Both the position numbers and the translations under genes were made by a program. 64,000 nt of DNA from Acidisoma cellulosilyticum. Its GTDB lineage: Bacteria; Pseudomonadota; Alphaproteobacteria; Acetobacterales; Acetobacteraceae. The notes below the pieces were generated by a model. That model made no database searches. It had not been told where the DNA came from and saw only the letters and a program-made list of their open reading frames with translations. Where the stretch lies: the NCBI RefSeq assembly GCF_020621385.1, contig NZ_JAESVA010000008.1, forward strand, positions 167,686 to 231,685. The letters are read 5' to 3'. Below, one piece after another: positions 16,782-25,804 of this stretch; within the stretch, counting starts at the first letter, position 1, and every line of letters starts with the position of its first letter.

Positions 16782-18011
16782 TCAAACAAAAAGCCCACGC
16801 GGCCTGCCGGTCGCCGCCACCATGCAGATCGGCTCGGCTTCCGGCGACGCCGGCCCATCGGCCTGATCGGAGAAAATAGCCAGGATGTCCGGCGCGACGT
16901 AAAGGCGGCGGCCGCGGCTCTCACTATGACCAAGCAGAATACCGACCTCGACAAGCCGCGCCAGAGCGGCGCGCGCGGTCGGGCTGGAGACGTCGAATCT
17001 CGCCCGGACCGCATTCGCCGTCAGGGCCGGCTGGCAACTGGCCCATTGGGCCGTGGCACGGGCGAAGGAATGCTGACGGGTGCCATCCAGACGCCGCTCC
17101 CACTGTGCCGCGATCGTCTGAACGCTTTCGATGACGTCCTGCACTTTACCGATTGCTTTATTGACGCCTTGCAGGAAATAGCAGAACCAGGGCGCCCAAA
17201 CCCCTTCCAGAATGGCCGCGCGCAACGCGTTCCTTGCGCACGCCTGTTCCGGCAGGACGAATTGCGCGTTGAACAAGGGGGCATATCCCTCCCGCACCGC
17301 CATCTCGGCGGCCAAGGCCTGGCAAAGCATCTGATTGCCCTGCTCGAAAGGTGCGATCGCGATGAGTTGCGCCCAGACCATGGCGATGCGCAGCAGCAAG
17401 GGTATCGGCGGCGGCGCGGCTATGAACATCGCCACATCGGTCAGGCATGCCGCGATATGCTCCGGCGGGGGCGGCGCGATCCGGCCGAGATCAAGCACAA
17501 ACCCGCCCGCCACCGTCACCTGCGTTCTGAAGGACCCGCCGAAACCTTGGGCCGCGGTTTTGGCGGACAGCCTGGCATGCATTGCCTTGATCCGCGCTTC
17601 CACCTGAGCGGGCGATGCCAGCGGATCGGATTGCGTCGCTCGCTCCAGAATTTGATCTGACAATGCCGCATAATTGCGCCCTTGCCGGATGGTCAGCGCG
17701 TCGCCATCGCCATCGCCCTGCTGCTCGCTGATCAGAAGCGCGCAAAAATCCGCGCGCCGGTCGCCGGACGCGCCCAGGATGACGGCATCCCAACGATTGA
17801 GCAGGCGCTGCAGGGCGGATGCGTCGGGCAGCGCTTCCAGATTGGCGGCCAATCGTCCGCAACGATATTGCACAAGCTCCAGCAGAGAGATGACCGGCGC
17901 GACATCGACGGCGCGCGGCAGGTCAAGGGGCGAGAACAGGATAAGATCGGGCTGCCCGGCAACCCGCATGGTCCGGTGCCGCCGGTCAGGGGCAAGCGCC
18001 TGTCTGATCAT
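16782..18011 (-). CDS. Fic-fold protein with degenerate catalytic motif and C-terminal winged helix (copy 2)
   Basis: A 409-residue paralogue of the protein at 12252-13457. It shares the N-terminal RRHTMRVAGQPDLI/RRYTVPAAGYPDLI block and the Fic core with GSFRTQ and RIAPPPPEH. The active-site segment is IAPFEQGNQMLC (about 219-230), again without the catalytic His, the Asp, the GNGR core or the final Arg. A winged helix follows (SPTARAALARLVEVGIL, about 355-385). ATG 18011 is chosen over the TTG at 18044 because it gives the best match to the paralogue's start. It probably is not an AMP-transferase; a regulatory role is inferred from the winged helix. Confidence 0.75.
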   Translation of the reverse strand: MIRQALAPDRRHRTMRVAGQPDLILFSPLDLPRAVDVAPVISLLELVQYRCGRLAANLEALPDASALQRLLNRWDAVILGASGDRRADFCALLISEQQGDGDGDALTIRQGRNYAALSDQILERATQSDPLASPAQVEARIKAMHARLSAKTAAQGFGGSFRTQVTVAGGFVLDLGRIAPPPPEHIAACLTDVAMFIAAPPPIPLLLRIAMVWAQLIAIAPFEQGNQMLCQALAAEMAVREGYAPLFNAQFVLPEQACARNALRAAILEGVWAPWFCYFLQGVNKAIGKVQDVIESVQTIAAQWERRLDGTRQHSFARATAQWASCQPALTANAVRARFDVSSPTARAALARLVEVGILLGHSESRGRRLYVAPDILAIFSDQADGPASPEAEPICMVAATGRPRGLFV

Positions 18012-18085
18012 AAGACTGCGTCTGCCGCCGTGCGGATCGGACAAAACCTGTCCCCGAGACCGGCTGGCCTATGCGCGGCGCGCAC

Positions 18086-18721
18086 CTAGGCCGCGAGACC
18101 GGGCGAGTCGGCCGCCGTCTCGAAATCCGGCGCCGCCGCCAGGATCACTTCGACCGACCGCGTGCCTGACGTCACCGGAATGGCGGCCGAGCCATTGGTC
18201 CAGCGTGACGGCCGGCCCGCGACGACTTCCGCACTCGACCATCCGTCCTGCAGATCGTCCGCTGCCATGTCCAGAACGAGCGGCGCGCCGCCGGCATGAT
18301 GGAACAGGACGACGCTTTCGACGATGACGCCGCGCTGAACGCCGGCCGAGACCGTGCTGCCCGACGCCAGACGCGTATCGAAGCTGCCCGCATGATCGCG
18401 CAGCGCCAGCGGCAGATTGAAGACAAAGCGCTGCTCTATGCCGATGTGCAAAGCTTGCGCCGGGCGGATCATCTGACCATCGACAAGAAGATGGAGATTT
18501 TGATCCTGACCGGACCCCGCCCGGAAGGGGTCCAAAGCGCCTGCGGGCTGGTCTGCGATTGTCATGGCGGCGGCACCGTCTGTCGAAAGGGTCTTCGTGC
18601 TGTCAACCCGCCGAAACCGAGGACTGCCATCCTGATCGGTCAGCATGGCAAGGCGGTGCATTTCCGTGAATTCGAACTGGCCATCGAGCGTAATATCGTT
18701 AAATCCCAAAGGTTTCGCCAA
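18086..18721 (-). CDS. Standalone homologue of the Hint protein's C-terminal domain
   Basis: A 211-residue protein without a Hint or repeat region. Residues from about 75 onward align with the last 140 residues of the Hint repeat protein at 6548-10357. Shared features include an LHLLVDG-like strand, a GVIVESVVLF strand matching GVMVGEVAIW, and the near-identical SRWTNGSAAIPV versus SRWTNGNAALPI. The first 60 residues are not recognised and there is no signal peptide. It sits just upstream of the second Fic-like gene on the same strand. It could be a partner that binds the same ligand, or a detached copy of the anchor domain; function is unknown. Confidence 0.7.
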   Translation of the reverse strand: MAKPLGFNDITLDGQFEFTEMHRLAMLTDQDGSPRFRRVDSTKTLSTDGAAAMTIADQPAGALDPFRAGSGQDQNLHLLVDGQMIRPAQALHIGIEQRFVFNLPLALRDHAGSFDTRLASGSTVSAGVQRGVIVESVVLFHHAGGAPLVLDMAADDLQDGWSSAEVVAGRPSRWTNGSAAIPVTSGTRSVEVILAAAPDFETAADSPGLAA

Positions 18722-19114
18722 TCACTGCGCCGTGGCGACGGGTCATTTGCCACTGCAACATAACCGTCACAATTCCTGCCGATATCAGGCTTATCCCCAA
18801 GCGCTGCGAGAGCAGCCCTGATCATAAGGTTTCAAACTACAACGCAATTGGACTGCACCCGCGATCCTCGGCGGTCCGATGTAGTTGCTCGAACATTGTC
18901 GCTGTCACAGGCGACGCTTCAGCTCGCTACCAGATCACAAAGCCGTGTGGAATATGATTTGCGGCCGAAGCAAAAAGAATTTTCATTTACGAAAAAGTTT
19001 CCCGGTCAAAGTTTCATTGGCCTGGGCGCCACGTCGATTTGGTGGGCTTTCCTTGACTTCCGCCCCCCCGGACTAAAGGCTTAGTCCGCTGGATTTGCAT
19101 CGTCGCACCCGGCG
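18722..19114. other. Intergenic region with a short hairpin
   Basis: This 393-bp gap separates two minus-strand genes. It shows one 7-bp stem (GGACTAA at 19070-19076, TTAGTCC at 19081-19087) shortly after the stop of the HAD/ATPase gene; there is no T-run, so it is only a weak terminator candidate. The middle, near 18930-19010, is AT-richer and may hold the promoter of the small gene at 18086-18721. Confidence 0.4.
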
Positions 19115-20881
19115 CTATTCGCGATACAGCGCCTGCTCTGACCCTGTCGCAGCGTCCTGGAGGGATGAGCCGAAGCGCTCGCAAGGGGCCGCGTAGCGGC
19201 GCCAGATCGCCTTCCTGACGATACGGCGGCTGTCGCGGGCATCCAGCCTGTGATCCTGCTCGACCTTGCCCACGTCACGCGCCAACCCGTCGTCACGGAT
19301 GACATCGCGGAACCAGGCAGAGTAATGACCGGAACGGAGATGGTAATCCCAGGTCTCATCATCGATCTTGTCGGCGCAGTCGATGAATTCATAAAGATTG
19401 CGGGCCGTCAGATTGCATTGACCCTGCCGCCCGCGAAAGTAGAAACTGTGCCAGGCGCCGACATTGCCCGTCGCGTATTTGCCGATATGCCGCCTGTGCT
19501 GTTGGCGCGGCGGTGGCGGGCGCAGCAGGGCAGCTGGCTTGCCGGCCTTGGGCTGCCAGTAGAGCATGTCCCCCTGACGCGGCGCCGGCAGCGGCAAGGG
19601 CAAGGCCAGGCCCGCGATCGCCGCGAAGGGCGACAAGGCCCTGGCCGGGTTGTCACCGAAAGCGAGGATCGTCGAAACCGACTTCAGCACATCGGCATCC
19701 AGGGCTTCCGGATAAAGCGTGACGAGGATGATGTTCGGTGCTTCGCCCGGCCAATCCGGCGCCTCACCCTGTCGGTCCGCCGGCAATACCTCATGCGCTT
19801 CGTCTATCACCAGCCAATGCGGTCGCCCGGTCCGTGCCCGCAGCGTCGTTGCCTCACGCACCAGCTGCGCGAAAAGCTTTCGCCGTGCGGCGAGCGGAAG
19901 CGCCTGGGAATTGATGACGAGATTGACCCCGGCATCCTGCTGCAGCTTGAGCGCGTTGCGCATATTGGGCGGCGACGCAGCACTGCCGACGCAGACAGCG
20001 TGCTGCAGCTCGAAGTAATCGCCTTCCGGGTCCATCACACAGAAGCTGAGGCCGCGATCGATCATATGCTCGGTGATCGTCGTCGCCAAAGTCGATTTGC
20101 CGCTGCCGGACGGTCCCACGATCAGGACGAGGCCGTCCTCGGGCGTCAGATGCGTCTCACGCCCCTCGGCATCGACACCGATCAGGATGCCATGTTTCGC
20201 GACGGGCGCGAGGTCGCGGTCCTGCCGGATGATCCGGTCGATCAGCTCAGCGACGCCGGCACCATGGTCCTGGGTGAGCAGAATGTCGGCACTGGCCTTG
20301 AGATGCGGCAATGCGTTGGAGACAGCCGCCGCGCAGCCGCAAACCGAGAGGAAGGAGTGATCATTCTCCGCGTCGCCGACACCGACGGTGTTATGAACGG
20401 AAAGGCCGAGGTCCGATAAGGCTTCCTTCAGGCCCGACGCCTTGGAAATGCCCGAGGGCAGAACCATCACCGCGCCCTTGTTGAAGACGATCTGAAGCTC
20501 AAGACCCAGGTCGTGGATCACGGAGAGTACCGTCGCCTCATGCGGCTGCCAGGTCGCTACCACGCCCCGCCCGACCGAGAGCGGTGCGACCTTCATCTCG
20601 CGCAGGCGCGCGACAAATTCCGGGGACGGCGGTGTGCCGAGCAAGCGCTCCCGTCCCGTCTTCGGGTCGTATAGCAGCGCACCGTTTTCAGCGACGATGA
20701 TATCGAACAAGGTCAGATCCGGCATCGCCGCTTTCAGGTCGCGTATTTCACGGCCCGTAATCAGGATCAGGCGGCGACCGCTTGCCCGAAAGCGCTGCAA
20801 AGCGGCGATCGTCTCCGCCGAGACCACACCATCATGCGCGAGGGTGCCGTCATAATCCGTCGCTAAAGCCAGGAAATACAT
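19115..20881 (-). CDS. HAD-IIB phosphatase fused to a HerA-like P-loop ATPase
   Basis: A 588-residue fusion. Residues 1-225 form a HAD hydrolase of the Cof/sucrose-phosphatase type: DYDGT at 9-13, ITGR near 41, Lys147, and GDAEND at 169-174. Residues 245-440 form a P-loop ATPase with Walker A GPSGSGKST at 256-264, MDPEGDYFEL after it and Walker B LVIDEAHEV near 357-365, resembling the HerA/DUF87 group. The last 130 residues (from HRRHIGKYATGN) form a third domain that I cannot name. All HAD catalytic residues and both Walker motifs are intact, so both halves should be active. Substrate and partner are unknown. The gene faces away from the giant-gene operon that begins at 21272. Confidence 0.8.
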   Translation of the reverse strand: MYFLALATDYDGTLAHDGVVSAETIAALQRFRASGRRLILITGREIRDLKAAMPDLTLFDIIVAENGALLYDPKTGRERLLGTPPSPEFVARLREMKVAPLSVGRGVVATWQPHEATVLSVIHDLGLELQIVFNKGAVMVLPSGISKASGLKEALSDLGLSVHNTVGVGDAENDHSFLSVCGCAAAVSNALPHLKASADILLTQDHGAGVAELIDRIIRQDRDLAPVAKHGILIGVDAEGRETHLTPEDGLVLIVGPSGSGKSTLATTITEHMIDRGLSFCVMDPEGDYFELQHAVCVGSAASPPNMRNALKLQQDAGVNLVINSQALPLAARRKLFAQLVREATTLRARTGRPHWLVIDEAHEVLPADRQGEAPDWPGEAPNIILVTLYPEALDADVLKSVSTILAFGDNPARALSPFAAIAGLALPLPLPAPRQGDMLYWQPKAGKPAALLRPPPPRQQHRRHIGKYATGNVGAWHSFYFRGRQGQCNLTARNLYEFIDCADKIDDETWDYHLRSGHYSAWFRDVIRDDGLARDVGKVEQDHRLDARDSRRIVRKAIWRRYAAPCERFGSSLQDAATGSEQALYRE

Positions 20882-21271
20882 ATCTGTTCTCGACTATCAC
20901 TTTGCGTCTTGTTTCGGGCAGATATCCGCCTCCTCCGCTTTATCCTTTACAGACAATGAGGTTTGTTGAGGCGGGCCAAGCCTCTTACCCTGGTCAGCGC
21001 CGTTCGGCCTTGATCTCGATCAACGCGACCCGCGTCGGCTCAGGGCCTGGATCAGCCGTCACGCCTATTCGTTGTAATTATGACATGGATAAATAATAAG
21101 AGGCCTTTCGCGATCCCGGTCGCGGCCTATCCTTTGGTCTGCCAATCGCATGCTTCCGCGCGATGGCGTTGTCGTCCGGGTGCTGCACCCAAAAAAATCA
21201 CGCCTCGAAATCCGTAGCTGTGACCAGGAACTTCCTTTATAGAATGATTCCGAAATGTTCCGGAGTTGGAC
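20882..21271. promoter_or_regulatory. Divergent intergenic region before the giant-gene operon
   Basis: The 390-bp gap between the HAD/ATPase gene and the first giant gene. It includes an 11-bp palindrome AGGAACTTCCT at 21226-21236, about 36 bp before the start codon, followed by the AT-rich TTTATAGAAT. A GGAG ribosome binding site at 21262-21265 fixes the downstream ATG at 21272. The palindrome could be an operator; nothing else is recognised. Confidence 0.35.
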
Positions 21272-24200
21272 ATGGCAGACCAGCCCAATCAAGAAGGCGT
21301 CGCCACACCGCTACTCCTAAAGCCCGGCACCGATACGCCGCTTGCGCAGGCTGTTCGTGCGCAAGCGCTTTTATCCGCGCCGCCGGACGGCACGGTCACG
21401 CTGTTCAATGATCCCCTGTCTGCGACTGTGGAAAATCCCACAGGGGCCGCGCCACAGGCGCGCGGCATCCAACAGACGGAGCGCATCGGCCCTCTGATCG
21501 ATATGACGGGATTGACCCGGACCATCATCCATTTTCCTGTCACGACCTCCCACCCCTTTGCCTTCGGCAGCGCTGCCACGCCATTCGGCGTCATGCCGAT
21601 CAGACAAGCATCCGCCGGCGGCACGCATTTCACGCTCGGCGCCGGCAGCGTCTGGTTCGCGACCAATCTGATGGTGCCTGGCATCGCTGCCGGCAGTTTC
21701 TCAGGCTTTCGCATTTCCAGCGGCACGCTGACCGCCAGCGCCGCCCTGGCGCTGCAATCCGGCACCTATGTCGCGCCCACAGGGACAGTGCTGACGCTGA
21801 CGGCAACTTTGGCGCCAGCGACCGCGTCCGTCGCGTCAGGTTCAGGCGTGCTGGGCGAGGATTTCACCGCCGCCGATCTTGCGCTTCCGACGACGGTGAC
21901 GATCATCTTCACGACGACAACCGCCAAGGTACAGTCGCTCGGCAATGCCAGCCTGACGGTCTATGGCAGCACCGTGGGCTTCACCTTCGCCGACGGCGCC
22001 GCGCAGGCGATCGCGGGCTTTCCCGCGATCCTTATCCCCTGTGCGGCCAGCGTCACGAATTTCGCTTTCACGTCGGTGATATCGACGATGTTCACGCCAG
22101 CCGGCACGGCCAAGGTCAATGCCGGCGGCTGGTCATTGCCGATCACCGTTACCACCGTCACGGCTTTGGGCGAGGCGAGTGGCGCGGGTTCCCTCGTGCT
22201 GGAACTGGGCACAGGCGCCTCTCTCACCTGCGCGGCGCGTCACAACAGCAAGGCCAACATCGGCGGCTGGTTGATCGATCTTGATACGACGGAGCTGGTC
22301 GTGATCGCGGGCGGCACTGGCCCCGCCAGTCTGACGCCTTATACGCTGTGGAAGCCGGCCTTGCCGGCGACCGTCCGCAGCACGGTCGCCTGGATCAACC
22401 CGAGCGGGTTCATCGCCAGCCTGACCGCCTTGCCGGGGCAGGAATTGCTGGCGACGACGGGCAGCGCGAATGTCTTCCTGGACCGGCCGCTGGCGGTCGA
22501 CGGCGGCGCATTGCCGATCACGGGTGCCGGCACGCTGTTCCTGAACGCGACGGCGACAAGCACCACGCTCAGCATTCTCACCCGCGCCACTGTGGCACCG
22601 ACCCAATCCTTCTCGCTCGCGCTTGAAAACGCGCTTATCGGTGTGCTGGCGCCGCAATTGTTCTTCGTCGCCGGACCGGTCGCCGATCTATCCGCGACGC
22701 AGTTCCTGGAAGCCAATACGATCCTGCAACTTAAAGCCAATTGGCTGCTGCCGACCTTGCCGGACCCTTATGCCGCCAGCTTCGATCCGGCGCCGCTGCT
22801 CGATCGCGGCAGCATCGGGCTGCTGACCTTGGCGCTCGGCTGGACGGGCGAAGCGTCGGAGACCGTCAGCTTCACCTTGACCATGGCGGGGCTGCCGGGC
22901 AGCGATGCCGCGACCATTCTGCCCAGGCAGTCCCTGACCTTGCTCGATCTCTCGACCAGGGTCGATTTGTTCGGCGTGCGCTTCGGCGCAAGTTCCGACA
23001 AGGTCGCCGCCGGACCTGCCGTCGATGCTGGCTTCCTCGGCCTCAGCCTCGCCGTCTCAGACGCCGCCATCGAAAGCTTCGCGCTGCCGCAGGTCTCGTG
23101 GGAGCCGATGATCAATGACGCCGCCACCCCGCCCGAAGCGCTGGCGGCCGCCCCCGCGACCGACGGCGTCCCGACCCTGGTGCATGCGGCCAGCCTTACC
23201 GGGACGCAAACCCAGCGGCTTGTGCGCGCGGCGCCGGAACCGGTTCTGCTGCGGACCATTGGCAATGTCGCCAGCGGTGCGTCCTTCTCGGCGCAGTTCA
23301 GCCTGCCCTTCGGGCTGATCGCCTATATCGGGCAGACGAACCGGGCGTTGACGCAGCCGCGGTCGTCGCTGTTCGGCAGCGAAGGCGGGGTCTTCGCTTT
23401 GATCCAGCCGCAATTCGCGGCCGGCGGGGGCGCCTATCAACTGACGCTGAAACCACCGCACCCGGACCAGCCCAACGCCACCTTCGGCGGTTCGACGGCG
23501 ATTTACGCCGATGGCGCCCCGCCGGGCTATGGCACGGCTGTGCTCGGCACCGATATCGCCCCCATCTTCGCACAGCAGTTCAGCCAGGGCGGCGGCGTGC
23601 CGGTGCTGCGCGCCGACCTCGCGGGTTATGGCGCGAGCATCTGGAGCGAATGGCTTAATCCGACGGCCACAGGCACCCACATCATCAAGGTGCAGTTCGA
23701 AACGGTGACCGGCCGCACGGCCTATGAGGTCGTCAAGGCTCAGACGATTCTTTATCCCTATGGCGTCAGGCTTGTGCGCACGGTCACGATCGCGCGGCAA
23801 AATGCCGGCTGGGTCCAGCGCCAGGATTCCGGCTGGGTTGCGGCGTCACAAGGGCTGTACCATTTCCCCAGTTCTGGCTTCACGGAGGACCTGGTCAATC
23901 GCGGCGCCATTGCCGGCGTCTTCAATGTTCGCAACATCCGTGAATTCGAAACCGTGCTGGCCGGCGGTTTCACCTATCGCCGGGTTCTGTTCGACGCCGA
24001 TGTCGGGCTCGATTATCGGATCAAGGTCAAGACCGGCGGCATGGCCACCAGCCTGCTGGACGCTTTCGGCAAGCCCGTCACGCTGGTGCCGGCGCGCGAC
24101 CTGACCGGCTATGCCCAGATGCTGCCCGAGGGGGCCGATCCCGCGGCGACCGACCTTGCCGCGCTATTCGGCGCCGTCGGGCCGATTACCGACGCCTTCG

Positions 24201-25795
24201 CCTGTATCGCCGAAATCGGCGGCACGGCCAGCTTGGCCGGCACGGCGCTGCGCTGCTCCGGCCTGTCTTTCGACATGACGCCGGGCACCCCCACGCTCGG
24301 GGCGGCCCTGCTCTCCTCCCCGGTCCTGCCAAGCGACGGCGCCTGGGGCTTCGGCAAACGGGCGGCCACGGCGACCGCACCCCAGGCGCTGCCGCCGGGC
24401 AAGCCGGTGCCGCTGGTGCAGGCCTATGCCGATCCCGGCACCTGGCATTTCGCCGATATCGCCGATCTGCTGCGCCTGGCCAATCCCGCCAGTTTCTACG
24501 GTCTTCTGCAGGATACCGGCACGCAGAAAACCCTGTTCGAGCAGCCGACGGTGAAGGACCTGACCGGCGCCCCGGCCGGCAGCCAGCCGTCCATCCAATT
24601 GCCCGCCGGCGTGGCGCCGGCCCTCGCCGATCTTGGTTCCCTGCTCGGCGCCACCGGATTGTTTCCCGATATCGCCAAGGCGATCTCCTTCCTGACCGGC
24701 GCCATCGAGCAATTGCAGACCATTCCTCAGGGTTTGCAATACACCAAGGATATCGCCTTTACCGGCAATGAGGACCCCACAACGCTGATCGATCTCGGCG
24801 TGCTGCAGGTAGCACTCATCTATGCCGATACCAGCAAGGGACAAAACGGCAGCACCTGGAAGGCCCCGACCGAGATCAGTTTCAACATCGATCCGGCGCA
24901 TATGCTGCCGGCTTCCCAGGGTCGCAACTGGTGGCTGACGATTACGCCGATCTCCTTCGCGGTCACCGTGCCGGAATTCGGGTCAAGCCCGATCCTGACC
25001 ATCATCGGCGGCTTTGCGGCCGATGACCGCAGCAAACCCGGCCTGACCGGCCTCACCATCGATTACGGTTCCGCCCTCGATACGATCAAAACCCTGCTCA
25101 GCAAGTTGCAGGCTTTGGCGAGCTTCCTGCCCGGCGGCCTCGGCGCCGGATTGGATGTATCCCTGTCGAATGGGAAATTGACCGTGCGCGATACCTTCGC
25201 GCTGCCGACACTGCCGCTTGGCCTCGGCAATCTGTCCGATATCAGCCTCGACCTTGGCCTGACGCTTGGTCTGTCACCGCTCTCGGCCGATTTCATCGTC
25301 GGCATCGGCGATCCGGGCAATCCGTTCAACTGGGTGGTCTCCCCGCTCGCCGGCAATGGCGCCATCGATCTTGGGGTCAAGGCGGGCCAGCCGGATTTTC
25401 TGATCCAGGGCGGTATCGGCCTCGGCCTCTCGATCGATGTCGGTATCGCGGAAGGCTCAGCCTCGATCACGCTCGCCGTTTCGCTTGAGATCAGCGGCAA
25501 CGAGCTGACGATCATCATCATTCTCAATGGTCAGGCCTCGGTCGATGTTCTGGGGGGTCTTGCCTCCGCCTCGCTGTCGCTCACGGCGGCCGTCGGCGTG
25601 TCGATACAGCCCTTCCCGCCGGTGCCGGTCATCACATCGACAAGCATGGGCTTTCCAGCGGAGACGATCACCTTCCTCGCCTCGGTCGCTGTCGGCATCC
25701 ATATCTCGATCTGTTGGGTCATCAGCGTCGACTTCGAAGGCTCCTGGAGCTTTTCCCAATCGGTCAGCACGCCCGCCCTTACGATAGACATCTAG
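21272..25795 (+). CDS. Giant protein of unknown function, first of a pair (1507 residues)
   Basis: I do not recognise a family. The protein is rich in Ala, Thr, Leu, Gly and Ser and poor in Lys, and it looks mostly beta-stranded. There is no signal peptide or obvious transmembrane helix at the N-terminus. The last 250 residues alternate hydrophobic and small residues (LGLSIDVGIAEGSASIT; VSLEISGNELTIII; VAVGIHISICWVISV), a pattern of long amphipathic beta-strands. ATG 21272 is chosen over the TTG at 21266 because GGAG lies 6 bp upstream. The stop overlaps the AGGAG of the next gene, ten bases before its start, so the two are surely co-expressed. Confidence 0.7.
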   Translation: MADQPNQEGVATPLLLKPGTDTPLAQAVRAQALLSAPPDGTVTLFNDPLSATVENPTGAAPQARGIQQTERIGPLIDMTGLTRTIIHFPVTTSHPFAFGSAATPFGVMPIRQASAGGTHFTLGAGSVWFATNLMVPGIAAGSFSGFRISSGTLTASAALALQSGTYVAPTGTVLTLTATLAPATASVASGSGVLGEDFTAADLALPTTVTIIFTTTTAKVQSLGNASLTVYGSTVGFTFADGAAQAIAGFPAILIPCAASVTNFAFTSVISTMFTPAGTAKVNAGGWSLPITVTTVTALGEASGAGSLVLELGTGASLTCAARHNSKANIGGWLIDLDTTELVVIAGGTGPASLTPYTLWKPALPATVRSTVAWINPSGFIASLTALPGQELLATTGSANVFLDRPLAVDGGALPITGAGTLFLNATATSTTLSILTRATVAPTQSFSLALENALIGVLAPQLFFVAGPVADLSATQFLEANTILQLKANWLLPTLPDPYAASFDPAPLLDRGSIGLLTLALGWTGEASETVSFTLTMAGLPGSDAATILPRQSLTLLDLSTRVDLFGVRFGASSDKVAAGPAVDAGFLGLSLAVSDAAIESFALPQVSWEPMINDAATPPEALAAAPATDGVPTLVHAASLTGTQTQRLVRAAPEPVLLRTIGNVASGASFSAQFSLPFGLIAYIGQTNRALTQPRSSLFGSEGGVFALIQPQFAAGGGAYQLTLKPPHPDQPNATFGGSTAIYADGAPPGYGTAVLGTDIAPIFAQQFSQGGGVPVLRADLAGYGASIWSEWLNPTATGTHIIKVQFETVTGRTAYEVVKAQTILYPYGVRLVRTVTIARQNAGWVQRQDSGWVAASQGLYHFPSSGFTEDLVNRGAIAGVFNVRNIREFETVLAGGFTYRRVLFDADVGLDYRIKVKTGGMATSLLDAFGKPVTLVPARDLTGYAQMLPEGADPAATDLAALFGAVGPITDAFACIAEIGGTASLAGTALRCSGLSFDMTPGTPTLGAALLSSPVLPSDGAWGFGKRAATATAPQALPPGKPVPLVQAYADPGTWHFADIADLLRLANPASFYGLLQDTGTQKTLFEQPTVKDLTGAPAGSQPSIQLPAGVAPALADLGSLLGATGLFPDIAKAISFLTGAIEQLQTIPQGLQYTKDIAFTGNEDPTTLIDLGVLQVALIYADTSKGQNGSTWKAPTEISFNIDPAHMLPASQGRNWWLTITPISFAVTVPEFGSSPILTIIGGFAADDRSKPGLTGLTIDYGSALDTIKTLLSKLQALASFLPGGLGAGLDVSLSNGKLTVRDTFALPTLPLGLGNLSDISLDLGLTLGLSPLSADFIVGIGDPGNPFNWVVSPLAGNGAIDLGVKAGQPDFLIQGGIGLGLSIDVGIAEGSASITLAVSLEISGNELTIIIILNGQASVDVLGGLASASLSLTAAVGVSIQPFPPVPVITSTSMGFPAETITFLASVAVGIHISICWVISVDFEGSWSFSQSVSTPALTIDI

Positions 25796-25804
25796 GAGCC
25801 CGCC

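Noticed and set aside
21227..21250. GGAAC before the giant genes as an ECF sigma -35 box.
   Set aside because: No matching -10 element is found at the usual 16-17 bp, so I report only the palindrome.
22133..22657. A minus-strand frame inside the first giant gene.
   Set aside because: Arg/Gly/Gln-rich antisense composition, without a start signal or motif.
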